NCBI GenBank assembly: GCA_003454835.1
Contig: DMTA01000244.1
Coordinates: 1-19,414, forward strand
DNA: 19,414 nt
DNA from: Achromobacter sp.
Lineage (GTDB): Bacteria; Pseudomonadota; Gammaproteobacteria; Burkholderiales; Burkholderiaceae_B
Direction of reading: 5' to 3'
Under the pieces are notes generated by a model that worked only from the letters and a program-made list of their open reading frames with translations, ran no database searches and was not told the origin of the DNA. The position numbers and the translations under genes were made by a program. This document shows, one piece after another, positions 9,765 to 17,917 of the stretch; position 1 is the stretch's first letter, and each line of letters opens with the position of its first letter.

Positions 9765-10092
9765 ACAACCGGATCGTCACGGGGACGCCGGCGGCAGCGG
9801 AGCAGATCTGGGACAAAGCGTCCGGCAGCTGCGGCCCGCCTCGGGTATCGTTCCAGTGCTGGCCATCAAAGCGGTAGTGGAAGCCGCCGCTGCGCGCGGC
9901 GACCCACAGCTCCTGCATGGCGGCCTGGCTGTTCACCACGACGTGGGTGTTGTCCTCGAAAACCATGGTCAGCACATTGCCGCTGCGGCTGGTTTCGACG
10001 TCGACATCTAGCGAAGCCGCCCAGTCATCGGCCTGGCTTTCGATGCTGTCCAGCACCTGGTCGATCAACGCAAGAAATTCGGTTTCGGTCAT
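9763..10092 (-). CDS. cyaY: Frataxin-like iron donor protein CyaY
   Basis: CyaY is the bacterial frataxin. It binds iron through an acidic ridge and modulates the IscS/IscU iron-sulfur assembly machinery in the cytoplasm. The product is 109 residues, matching the family (E. coli 106). It begins MTETEFLALIDQVLDSIE, an acidic first helix, followed by DDWAASLDVDVE. The beta-sheet core includes GNVLTMVFEDNTHVVVNSQ, then QELWVAARSGGFHYRF and a GQHWNDTR segment. All are recognisable frataxin landmarks. The frame is open another 39 codons upstream, but that part runs into lptM on the other strand and has no family similarity. The ATG at 10092 is therefore chosen, with a weak AGG upstream. It is divergent from lptM and convergent with mrcA; its stop codon lies inside the shared terminator. 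Confidence 0.94.
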   Translation of the reverse strand: MTETEFLALIDQVLDSIESQADDWAASLDVDVETSRSGNVLTMVFEDNTHVVVNSQAAMQELWVAARSGGFHYRFDGQHWNDTRGGPQLPDALSQICSAAAGVPVTIRL

Positions 10093-10147
10093 AATCGAGC
10101 CTGCAAGAATTACGGAGTTCCCAGTGTTCCAATTGGCATTTAGCCGC

Positions 10148-10312
10148 ATGGCTCTTCGCATTGTAGCCACGCTCATGGCGACCGGCATCGTGGCAGCCTG
10201 CGGGTACAAGGGGCCGCTCTACATGCCGCCGCCCCCAGAAGGCACGGCGCCGGCCAGCACGCAGCAGACCGCGCCGCCGCCGCAGATTCCTCCTGCCCCG
10301 GTCCTCCCATGA
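10148..10312 (+). CDS. lptM: LPS translocon maturation chaperone LptM (YifL-type lipoprotein)
   Basis: This 54-residue gene encodes a small outer-membrane lipoprotein. Residues 1-17 form a signal peptide ending in a lipobox-like IVAAC, with Cys18 as the predicted lipidated residue. It is followed immediately by GYKGPLYMPPPP, the hallmark C-G-x-K-G-P-L-Y-x-P segment of LptM/YifL. The rest is Pro/Ala/Gln-rich and probably disordered. In E. coli, LptM binds LptD at the BAM complex and helps its oxidative maturation, which is the role inferred here. The start is ATG at 10148. The frame is open further upstream but has no nearby ATG and runs antisense to cyaY. The stop overlaps the lysA start (ATGA). 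The lptM-lysA pairing is common in proteobacteria. Confidence 0.92.
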   Translation: MALRIVATLMATGIVAACGYKGPLYMPPPPEGTAPASTQQTAPPPQIPPAPVLP

Positions 10313-11601
10313 CGCCTCCGTTCCCAACCCCGCCAGAATTGGCCGGCCATCCCTACTTCCAGTACCGCAATAATGTGTTGTACGCCGAAGATGTGCCGCT
10401 TGACCATCTGGCCGAACGGTTGGGAACGCCCCTTTACGTGTACTCCCGCGCGGCGCTGAAAGCCGCGTGGCAATCCTATTGCAGCGCCATCGGGCCGCGT
10501 CCGGTGCTCGTCTGCTATGGCATGAAGGCCAACTCCAACCTGGCCGTGCTCGGCGAGTTCGCACGGTTGGGCGCCGGCTTTGACATCGTGTCGGGCGGCG
10601 AACTGCATCGCGCGCTTGCGGCAGGCGCCGATGCCTCCCGCATCGTGTTTTCGGGCGTAGGCAAGCAAGCCTGGGAAATGCGCGATGCCCTGCACGCCGG
10701 CGTGAAGTGCTTCAACGTCGAATCGGTTGACGAACTGCACCGCCTGTCCGACGTCGCGGCGCACCTGGGCCTGCGCGCCCCCGTGTCGCTGCGCGTGAAC
10801 CCGGACGTCGACGCCCGCACGCACCCGTACATCTCGACCGGCCTGAAGGAAAACAAGTTCGGCATCGCCATCGGCGACGCGCTCGAGGCCTACCGCACCG
10901 CGCAGTCGCTGCCCGGCCTCAAGATCGTCGGCGTGGACTGCCACATCGGCTCGCAGCTCACCGACATCACTCCCTATTTCGATGCACTCGAAAAACTGCT
11001 GGACCTGATCGAAGGCCTGGAACAGACGGGCATCCACATCGAACACCTGGACCTGGGCGGCGGGCTGGGCATCCGCTACCTGGACGAGACGCCGCCTTCT
11101 CCTCGCGCCCTGCTGGACCGGGTGTTCGAACGGTTGAACGCGCGCGGACAGGGCCATCTGCAACTGGTGCTGGAACCGGGGCGCTCGCTCGTCGGCAATG
11201 CCGGAGTGCTGCTCACCACCGTCCAATACATCAAGCACGCCGAAGCCCGCAATTTCGCCATCGTCGACGCAGCCATGAACGACCTGCTGCGCCCGGCGCT
11301 CTATGACGCGTTCCATGGCGTGCAGCCGCTGCACCCGCGCGCCGGCGACCCCGCCGAATACGACATCGTCGGCCCCGTGTGCGAAAGCGCCGACTGGCTC
11401 GCCAAGCAGCGCCTGCTCACGATTCGCCAGGGCGACGTGCTGGCGGTGGAATCGGCCGGCGCCTACGGCATGACCATGGCCAGCAACTACAACTCGCGCG
11501 GCCGCCCGGCCGAGGTCATGGTCGACGGCGACAAATACTATGTCGTGCGCCAGCGCGAAACCCTGGCGGACCAGCTGCGCGGCGAATCGCTGCTACCCTG
11601 A
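10309..11601 (+). CDS. lysA: Diaminopimelate decarboxylase
   Basis: LysA decarboxylates meso-diaminopimelate to L-lysine, the last step of lysine synthesis, using pyridoxal phosphate. The 430-residue product has the alanine-racemase-like barrel. The PLP lysine is K73 in CYGMKANSN. H212 lies in the DCHIGSQL segment, and a glycine-rich phosphate-binding stretch LDLGGGLGI follows at about 248-256. The EPGRSLVGNAG motif contributes substrate contacts. C358 in GPVCESAD is the active-site cysteine donated across the dimer, and YGMTMASNYNSRGRPAEV is the usual C-terminal signature. The ATG at 10309 overlaps the lptM stop by ATGA, so translation is probably coupled. No independent Shine-Dalgarno is apparent. 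It ends at a palindromic hairpin facing ccsB. Confidence 0.97.
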   Translation: MTPPFPTPPELAGHPYFQYRNNVLYAEDVPLDHLAERLGTPLYVYSRAALKAAWQSYCSAIGPRPVLVCYGMKANSNLAVLGEFARLGAGFDIVSGGELHRALAAGADASRIVFSGVGKQAWEMRDALHAGVKCFNVESVDELHRLSDVAAHLGLRAPVSLRVNPDVDARTHPYISTGLKENKFGIAIGDALEAYRTAQSLPGLKIVGVDCHIGSQLTDITPYFDALEKLLDLIEGLEQTGIHIEHLDLGGGLGIRYLDETPPSPRALLDRVFERLNARGQGHLQLVLEPGRSLVGNAGVLLTTVQYIKHAEARNFAIVDAAMNDLLRPALYDAFHGVQPLHPRAGDPAEYDIVGPVCESADWLAKQRLLTIRQGDVLAVESAGAYGMTMASNYNSRGRPAEVMVDGDKYYVVRQRETLADQLRGESLLP

Positions 11602-11622
11602 ATCCGCGCATCGCAAAAGACA

Positions 11623-11646
11623 AAGGCCCCTGCATGCAGGGGCCTT
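11623..11646. terminator. Bidirectional terminator: 24-bp perfect palindrome between lysA and ccsB
   Basis: The half-site AAGGCCCCTGCA is followed directly by its exact reverse complement. As RNA it folds into a GC-rich hairpin with a minimal loop. Reading leftward (for ccsB) it is followed by TTTGTCTTTT, a fair T-tract. Reading rightward (for lysA) the tail TTCGTTCATTT is weaker. The position between two convergent genes supports a shared terminator. Confidence 0.8.
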
Positions 11647-11673
11647 CGTTCATTTGCCGGGATGCGCTCAGGC

Positions 11674-13020
11674 TTAAAGCTGTCCGTACGAGTGCAGACC
11701 CGACAGGAACATGTTCACGCCCAGAAACGCAAATCCCGTGATCAACAGGCCTATCAGCGCCCAATACGCGGCCATCGCGCCACGCAGGCCCTTGATAAGC
11801 CGCATGTGCAGCCAGGCCGCGTAATTCAGCCAGACGATCAGCGCCCAGGTTTCCTTGGGATCCCACTGCCAGTACGCGCCCCACGCGTCGGCCGCCCACA
11901 GCGCTCCCAAAATCGTGGCCACTGTGAAGAAGGCGAACCCGATCGCGATGGCGCGATACATGATGTCGTCCAGCACTTCCAGCGAGGGAAGCGCTTCCGC
12001 GATGCGGCGGCGGCCCAGGAGAATGGCGCCCACGATCACCGCGCCCACACCGAAGTACAGCATCCAGGTGGCCGACAGGCCATCGGTGCGGAACACCATC
12101 GGCTCGGCGCACAACAGCACGCCCAGGATGAAAAGCGGCGCAAGCTTGGCCCACGACGTGGTCTGGCCGTGCTGCTTGACCAGATACGCAAAGCCCACCA
12201 TCGCCGCCAGCGAGAACGTGCCGTAGCCGATGAAATTGGCGGGCACGTGCAGTTTCATCCACCAGCTCTTGAGCGCGGGCACCAGCGGCTGGATCTGTCC
12301 CGCGTCGCGCGTGAACGAATACCAGAGCAGGAACACGACGGCCGAGGTCACCACCAGCATCACGAAGCCGCCCAGCGCGCGCGTGGCGTACTTGCGTTCG
12401 TAGTAAAGATAGAACAGCGCCGTGATGAGGCAAAACAGCACGAAGACTTCGTACAGGTTGCTGACCGGAATATGGCCCAGGTCCGGGCCCATCAGATGGC
12501 CCTCGCGCCAGCGCACGAGCAGACCCGTGACGCCGGCAAACACCGCGCCCCAGTTCAGCGCCGTACCCAGCCACGCGGCCGTCGGGCTGAAAAGGCCGAT
12601 CCAGTAGCACACCATCGACAGCGCAAACAGCGCGCTCATCCAAAGAATGGCGGACTGCGAGGAAAACAGATACTTCAGGAAGAACACCTGCTCGGCGCGG
12701 GCGAGGTCGGTGCCATAGAGCATCAGCGCCAGGCCCGCCGAGATCGCACAGGCGATCATCAACCGGCGCAGCGGCCGCCACAGCCAGCCCAGCCACGCCA
12801 CGGCCGGCACCGTGCCGCACAGGATGATCTTCTCGTAATAGTCCATCGCGTGCCCATAGCGGGTCAGCGCGAATGCTGCGCCCACCGCGAGCAGCAGGAA
12901 GAAGACGACGTCGGTCCAGTCAGGTTTGCCGCGTTGCGCGCGGCTGTCGCCGGTTTCGGATAAGGCGTCCTGCCAGAGCGATTCCGGCGACGGGGGTGGC
13001 GTGGTGGTCGTCGTGGACAT
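11674..13020 (-). CDS. ccsB: System II cytochrome c biogenesis protein CcsB/ResC (heme handling, WWD domain)
   Basis: This polytopic inner-membrane protein works with ResB to move heme across the membrane and attach it to apocytochrome c. The 448-residue product begins with a hydrophilic Thr/Pro-rich tail. Numerous hydrophobic segments follow (for example about 36-54, 66-80, 86-104, 123-142, 188-206, 216-234, 296-309, 317-336, 355-374). The heme-binding tryptophan-rich WWD region is WAADAWGAYWQWDPKETW (375-392). It is flanked by conserved-type histidines H258 (KLHVP) and H443 (GLHSYG). Naming differs between organisms: in the Bordetella pertussis literature the WWD partner is called CcsA and the ResB partner CcsB. 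The start ATG at 13020 has AAGG 6 nt upstream, and that AAGG begins inside the resB stop codon, so the pair is tightly coupled. It is the last gene of its unit and is convergent with lysA. Confidence 0.95.
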   Translation of the reverse strand: MSTTTTTPPPSPESLWQDALSETGDSRAQRGKPDWTDVVFFLLLAVGAAFALTRYGHAMDYYEKIILCGTVPAVAWLGWLWRPLRRLMIACAISAGLALMLYGTDLARAEQVFFLKYLFSSQSAILWMSALFALSMVCYWIGLFSPTAAWLGTALNWGAVFAGVTGLLVRWREGHLMGPDLGHIPVSNLYEVFVLFCLITALFYLYYERKYATRALGGFVMLVVTSAVVFLLWYSFTRDAGQIQPLVPALKSWWMKLHVPANFIGYGTFSLAAMVGFAYLVKQHGQTTSWAKLAPLFILGVLLCAEPMVFRTDGLSATWMLYFGVGAVIVGAILLGRRRIAEALPSLEVLDDIMYRAIAIGFAFFTVATILGALWAADAWGAYWQWDPKETWALIVWLNYAAWLHMRLIKGLRGAMAAYWALIGLLITGFAFLGVNMFLSGLHSYGQL

Positions 13021-13028
13021 AAATAACC

Positions 13029-15110
13029 TTAGGACCCTTTTTTCTGGCGCAGCAGCGCCTGCTTGAAGCGTTCAAACTCTTGATTGAAGTCAAGTGTACG
13101 CTTCTGTGACGTCATGGCCGCCAGGACGCTGCTGCCGCCGCCTTGCGGCTTGACCCAGATCCAGATGCGACGATCGCGGATGTAGAACATGGAGAACACG
13201 CCCAGCACCAGCAGCAGGCTGCCCAGGTAGACGGTGTTCTTGCCCGGCGTGCGGCTGACCTGGAACACGCTGGCCTGCACGTGATTGAAGTCGGCCAGCG
13301 ATAGAAATACTGGCGCGGGATAGACAGTCAGATCGGACAGCGCCGCCACGGCGAGGCGCGACCACACTGCCGCGCGTTCGCCCTCCTGGCCTTCGACGGG
13401 CACGGGCGGTTGACCGGCGCGTTCCCGCGCGATGGCGCGCAATTCATTCATGCTGGCGCCGATCAGGCGGATCACGACATCTGCCGCGCGCTCGAGATCC
13501 GGGGCGGGCGTGTTGGCTTGCAGGAAAGCCGCAACGGCCTGCAGGCCACCGGAGGCAAACGTATCCAGCGCGCGCTCAGCCGCGGTCTCCAGCGGTTGGC
13601 GGTCCGCGCCCGACGGGCTGTTGCGCTCGGCAAAGCGGCGGGCGGCTTCCTTGCGCGCGGCCGGGTCTGCCAGCGTGGCGCGCAGGCGCATGAATTCGGC
13701 GATGGTGCTGTCGTCGTCGGCCGGAATGCGCAGATAGCGGAACGGCTCGGCTGCGTTGTTGCGCACGCCGGCCAGGAACACGGCTGCACCGTCCAGCTCG
13801 ACGGGCAGCATGTAGTTCTGAAATTCGTGCGCCTGGCCCGCATCGTCGATCAGCTTGTACTCGACGCTGGGCCCGACGTTGCGCAGATTCTCGTTCTTTT
13901 TGCCGGCCGCGCTGCCGGCAACCGATGCCACGTGTTCCGCAAAGCTCTGGTTGGCGCCCTTGGGGTCGCCGCGGGTCAGATCCTCGACGTTGATCGGACG
14001 CATGGCCGTGATCTCGATGCCCATGCTGCGCGGGCCCTTGGCCGTCTGGGCGGTGAGCTCGCTGGTCTTGCCGACCGTGCCATCGACCGAGAAGGTGGCG
14101 TCGTTGGCGCCCACCAGCGGATAGCCCTTGAGCGCGACCGTGCTGCCGCCATCGTCAAAGCTGGACTGATAAACCGTCATGCCCTTGAAGCGCAGCGGCT
14201 CGTTCACCTCGATGGTCGAATCGAAGGTCTTGCCGGTGTCCGGGTCCGTGACCTCGACTTCGCTGGCGAAGCGGCTGGGCATGCCGGTGGAGTAATAGTC
14301 GACGACGAATTTCTTGAGCTTGAGCGTGAAGGGCATCGGCTGCACCAGGGCGCCGTCGCCCACCATCACGACAGCCGTGCTGGCCTGGCCGCCTTCCGGC
14401 ACGAGGACGCTGGCGCGAAAGCTCGGATTGTTGACCGACAGGCGTCCGCTTTCCGGGACCTCGGAAATCAGCATGTTGTCGACGATGGGCTGCTTGCCGC
14501 CGAACATGACCTGCAGGCGCACCGGCAGCTCGCTGTCGAGCAGGCCGCCGATACAGATAATGACCATGGCCGCGTGGGCGAACACATAACCCAGGCGGTT
14601 TGCGCTGCCCTTCTTGGCCGCCAGCAGGACGCCGTCCTGGTCTTCGCGCACACGCACCGCATACCCCATGCGGCCCAGCAGCGCCTTCAGGCCGGTCACG
14701 GTCTGCGGCACACCGGTGGGCTCGTTGGTTTCCACGCGATGCGGGAATGCGCGCAGGCTGCCTTCGCGCACGTGCTCGCGGAATGACCTGGCGTCGCGCA
14801 GCATCTTGGGCGCATTGCGGATCAGGCACACCGAGGTCGACACGACCAGAAAGCCCATGATCAGCAGGAACCACCAGCTGTTGTAGACGTGCCAGATGGA
14901 GAACTTGTCGAACACTTCGAACCAGAACGGGCCGAACTGGTCGATGTAGTTGTTGGACGAGCGGTTCTGCTGCAGCACCGTCCCCACCAGGCTGGCCACG
15001 CAGATGAACATCAGCAGGCTGACGGCAAAACGCATCGAACCCAGAAGTTCAAAGAGATCGCCTGGCAGGCTGCGCAGAGAGGGGCGGGAGTGGGTTCGAG
15101 TCGAATTCAT
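13029..15110 (-). CDS. resB: Cytochrome c biogenesis protein ResB
   Basis: ResB (Ccs1) pairs with CcsB in System II and holds the large periplasmic domain that engages the apocytochrome. The 693-residue product has membrane segments at about 27-46, 79-97, 173-191 and 628-645, with the long periplasmic domain between the third and fourth. The N-terminal family signature is clear: SMRFAVSLLMF, GTVLQQN and FGPFWFEVFDKF. Histidines in or near the membrane helices (H179 in FAHAAM) and before the last helix (about H610) are candidate heme ligands. The ATG at 15110 has no Shine-Dalgarno; a terminator-like C6-T6 tract immediately precedes it. The next in-frame ATG is codon 26 (15035), just before the first helix. 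The stop lies 8 bp before ccsB. See the findings for the odd leader. Confidence 0.95.
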   Translation of the reverse strand: MNSTRTHSRPSLRSLPGDLFELLGSMRFAVSLLMFICVASLVGTVLQQNRSSNNYIDQFGPFWFEVFDKFSIWHVYNSWWFLLIMGFLVVSTSVCLIRNAPKMLRDARSFREHVREGSLRAFPHRVETNEPTGVPQTVTGLKALLGRMGYAVRVREDQDGVLLAAKKGSANRLGYVFAHAAMVIICIGGLLDSELPVRLQVMFGGKQPIVDNMLISEVPESGRLSVNNPSFRASVLVPEGGQASTAVVMVGDGALVQPMPFTLKLKKFVVDYYSTGMPSRFASEVEVTDPDTGKTFDSTIEVNEPLRFKGMTVYQSSFDDGGSTVALKGYPLVGANDATFSVDGTVGKTSELTAQTAKGPRSMGIEITAMRPINVEDLTRGDPKGANQSFAEHVASVAGSAAGKKNENLRNVGPSVEYKLIDDAGQAHEFQNYMLPVELDGAAVFLAGVRNNAAEPFRYLRIPADDDSTIAEFMRLRATLADPAARKEAARRFAERNSPSGADRQPLETAAERALDTFASGGLQAVAAFLQANTPAPDLERAADVVIRLIGASMNELRAIARERAGQPPVPVEGQEGERAAVWSRLAVAALSDLTVYPAPVFLSLADFNHVQASVFQVSRTPGKNTVYLGSLLLVLGVFSMFYIRDRRIWIWVKPQGGGSSVLAAMTSQKRTLDFNQEFERFKQALLRQKKGS

Positions 15111-15111
15111 G

Positions 15112-15144
15112 AAAAAAGGGGGGCCGCGCTATCGGCTACCCCCC
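15112..15144 (-). terminator. Intrinsic terminator (or attenuator) between cytochrome c4 and resB
   Basis: Reading the minus strand, G6 pairs with C6 across a 15-nt loop that can form its own GCCG/CGGC stem, and the hairpin is followed by T6. It has all the parts of a Rho-independent terminator for the cytochrome c4 transcript. It ends 1 nt before the resB ATG, leaving no room for a resB promoter downstream. Any resB mRNA that includes this start must pass through it. Confidence 0.75.
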
Positions 15145-15155
15145 TCATAGACAGT

Positions 15156-15182
15156 GCGTGACGGAACGAGGTTCCGGCACGC
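15156..15182. repeat. Imperfect inverted repeat in the c4-resB gap
   Basis: GCGTG plus CGGAAC pairs with GTTCCG plus CACGC around a GAG loop, giving 11 base pairs with one mismatch (15161/15177). No T-tract follows on either strand. It would form a stable RNA hairpin in the cytochrome c4 3' region. Function unknown. Confidence 0.6.
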
Positions 15183-15203
15183 TCAAGTTGTATCAACGCG
15201 GAC

Positions 15204-15224
15204 CGGCCGCGCACGTTGCGGCCG
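15204..15224. repeat. Perfect 7-bp inverted repeat just after the cytochrome c4 stop
   Basis: CGGCCGC and GCGGCCG flank a 7-nt loop, 5 bp after the cytochrome c4 stop codon. There is no T-tract, so it is not an intrinsic terminator by itself. It may stabilise the 3' end of the mRNA or be the first hairpin of a structured 3' untranslated region. Confidence 0.55.
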
Positions 15225-15229
15225 ATCGT

Positions 15230-15931
15230 TTAACGAAGGCCGGCCGCGTAATCCGACACCGCCTTGATGTCGGCATCCGACATGCGGTCCGCGATGGCAT
15301 GCATGACGTCGTTCTTGCGGTCGCCGCTACGGAAAAGCTTCAGTTGCTCTTCGATGTACACGGGGAACTGGCCCGACAGACGGGGGTACTGACCGGGAAT
15401 CCCGGCGCCATTGGCAGAATGGCATGCCGCACAAGCCGGGACGTTGCGGTCAGGCAAACCGCCACGCCAGATCTTTTGACCTAGCTCAACCAAGTTCTCA
15501 TGGCCAGCCGTGGCGGGCTCTTTGAGCGGCTGCGTTGCCAGGTACAGCGCAATGTTCTGCATGTCGGCCGGCGTCAGGTTCTGCACCATGACGGTCATGG
15601 GGCTGGGATTGCCGCCCGGGCCATTGCGAAGCGGAGCTTTGGCGCCTTCCTTCACCTTGAAGTCGGCAAGCTGCTTGGCCAGGTATTCGTGCGGCTGCGC
15701 GGCCAGGTTCGGGTTCACCGGAATGGTGCTGTTACCCGCCGCGCCGTGACAGGAGGCACAGGCAATGATGCCGCGGGCCGCGTCGCCCTGGTCAAACAGC
15801 TGGCCGCCCTTGGCGGCATCTGGTTTGGCCGGGCCCGCAGCGCCATTGGCGGCGAAACTCGTAGCAGAGAGGGCGGAGGCGCCGAGCAACAGCCCGCTCG
15901 CAACCAACATCCGGGACAGCACACGCTTCAT
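15230..15931 (-). CDS. Di-heme cytochrome c4
   Basis: Cytochromes c4 are periplasmic electron carriers, often membrane-associated, that feed terminal oxidases. The 233-residue precursor has a Sec signal peptide (basic MKRVLSR, hydrophobic core to about residue 20, probable cleavage near SFA-AN at 27). Two homologous mono-heme domains follow. Heme sites are C58-A-S-C61-H62 and C167-A-A-C170-H171. Methionines at 112/115 and 210/217 are candidate axial ligands. The ATG at 15931 is chosen because GAGG (15937-15940) lies 5 nt upstream and it starts a normal signal peptide. An upstream in-frame start at 15958 would add nine acidic/hydrophobic residues before the basic region and is unlikely. It lies upstream of resB-ccsB, the machinery that would attach its hemes, but a terminator-like hairpin separates them. 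Confidence 0.95.
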   Translation of the reverse strand: MKRVLSRMLVASGLLLGASALSATSFAANGAAGPAKPDAAKGGQLFDQGDAARGIIACASCHGAAGNSTIPVNPNLAAQPHEYLAKQLADFKVKEGAKAPLRNGPGGNPSPMTVMVQNLTPADMQNIALYLATQPLKEPATAGHENLVELGQKIWRGGLPDRNVPACAACHSANGAGIPGQYPRLSGQFPVYIEEQLKLFRSGDRKNDVMHAIADRMSDADIKAVSDYAAGLR

Positions 15932-16152
15932 GAAGACCTCGACGATCACATCGATCAAGGCGCAAAAAGGCGCCCACGCCTGCCCGCACTCGCAGTAAAA
16001 CCGTAACGAACCTGTTTTGCTTGTCCTGCTTGCGATCTTGCTGCGATGCTGCGTCAGCGCTGCCCAAAAGGGGCTTTTATTGGCTGGATGGCAGCTAAAC
16101 AGTAAGCAAAAAAGACGGCTCCGCGCACGGGGACCACTGTAGCAAACGCCGG

Positions 16153-16158
16153 ATTATA
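16153..16158 (-). promoter_or_regulatory. Candidate -10 box for cytochrome c4
   Basis: The minus strand reads exactly TATAAT here. No good -35 hexamer lies 16-18 bp upstream, so an activator may be needed if the element is real. Transcription would start near 16146. Confidence 0.35.
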
Positions 16159-16162
16159 CAAT
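16157..16162 (+). promoter_or_regulatory. Candidate -10 box for engB
   Basis: TACAAT on the plus strand, with an overlapping alternative TATACA at 16155-16160, lies about 33 bp before the engB GTG. It overlaps the minus-strand TATAAT assigned to cytochrome c4. No -35 match was found at standard spacing. Confidence 0.3.
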
Positions 16163-16195
16163 AGGGCTCGAAACCAACCGTATCGAAAGCCATCC

Positions 16196-17832
<1,637 letters not shown>

Positions 17833-17841
17833 GTAGACCTC

Positions 17842-17870
17842 GGGCGCGGCGGCTCCGGCCGTCTGCGCCC
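17842..17870. repeat. Inverted repeat after hemB
   Basis: GGGCGC and GCGCCC flank a 17-nt loop that has a further CGG/CCG pairing. It begins 9 bp after the hemB stop. It lacks a T-tract, so it is at best an atypical terminator or an mRNA 3'-end stabiliser. Confidence 0.4.
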
Positions 17871-17886
17871 CGCATTGCCCGCCAAC

Positions 17887-17906
17887 TGCCGGCCAAGCCG
17901 CCGGCA
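17887..17906. repeat. Perfect 7-bp inverted repeat between hemB and the DMT transporter
   Basis: TGCCGGC and GCCGGCA enclose a 6-nt loop, 11 bp beyond the stop of the convergent transporter gene. It has no T-tract on either strand. With the preceding repeat it is the only candidate structure for ending transcription between these convergent genes. Confidence 0.45.
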
Positions 17907-17917
17907 ATCCCCGGCCA

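Larger units (their letters stand above)
15932..16195. other. Divergent intergenic region between cytochrome c4 and engB
   Basis: This 264-bp stretch holds no gene I can support. It contains overlapping -10-like elements for both directions near 16153-16162 (listed separately). There is also a small inverted repeat GGCGC/GCGCC (15959-15963 with 15970-15974) in the cytochrome c4 leader. A leader of about 215 nt for cytochrome c4 would result if the 16153-16158 element is its promoter. No clear regulator site was recognised. Confidence 0.45.

Noticed and set aside
9917..10147. Upstream extension of the lptM frame
   Set aside because: It is antisense to cyaY, and the signal peptide of LptM starts properly at the ATG at 10148.
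10093..10209. 39-codon N-terminal extension of cyaY
   Set aside because: Frataxins begin at the MTETEF helix. The extension runs antisense into lptM.
10219..11334. 371-codon minus-strand frame opposite lysA
   Set aside because: Antisense shadow of lysA with no recognisable motifs.
11662..12963. 433-codon plus-strand frame opposite ccsB
   Set aside because: His/Gln/Arg-rich translation typical of the complement of a membrane-protein gene. ccsB has its WWD domain and a coupled ribosome-binding site.
13410..14786. 458-codon plus-strand frame opposite resB
   Set aside because: Antisense shadow of resB with no domain, start signal or promoter of its own.
15204..15224. Reading the first post-c4 inverted repeat as the c4 terminator
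   Set aside because: It has no T-tract on either strand. The hairpin at 15112-15144 fits a terminator far better.
15932..15958. Earlier start for cytochrome c4
   Set aside because: It would place hydrophobic and acidic residues before the basic end of the signal peptide. The ATG at 15931 has GAGG 5 nt upstream.
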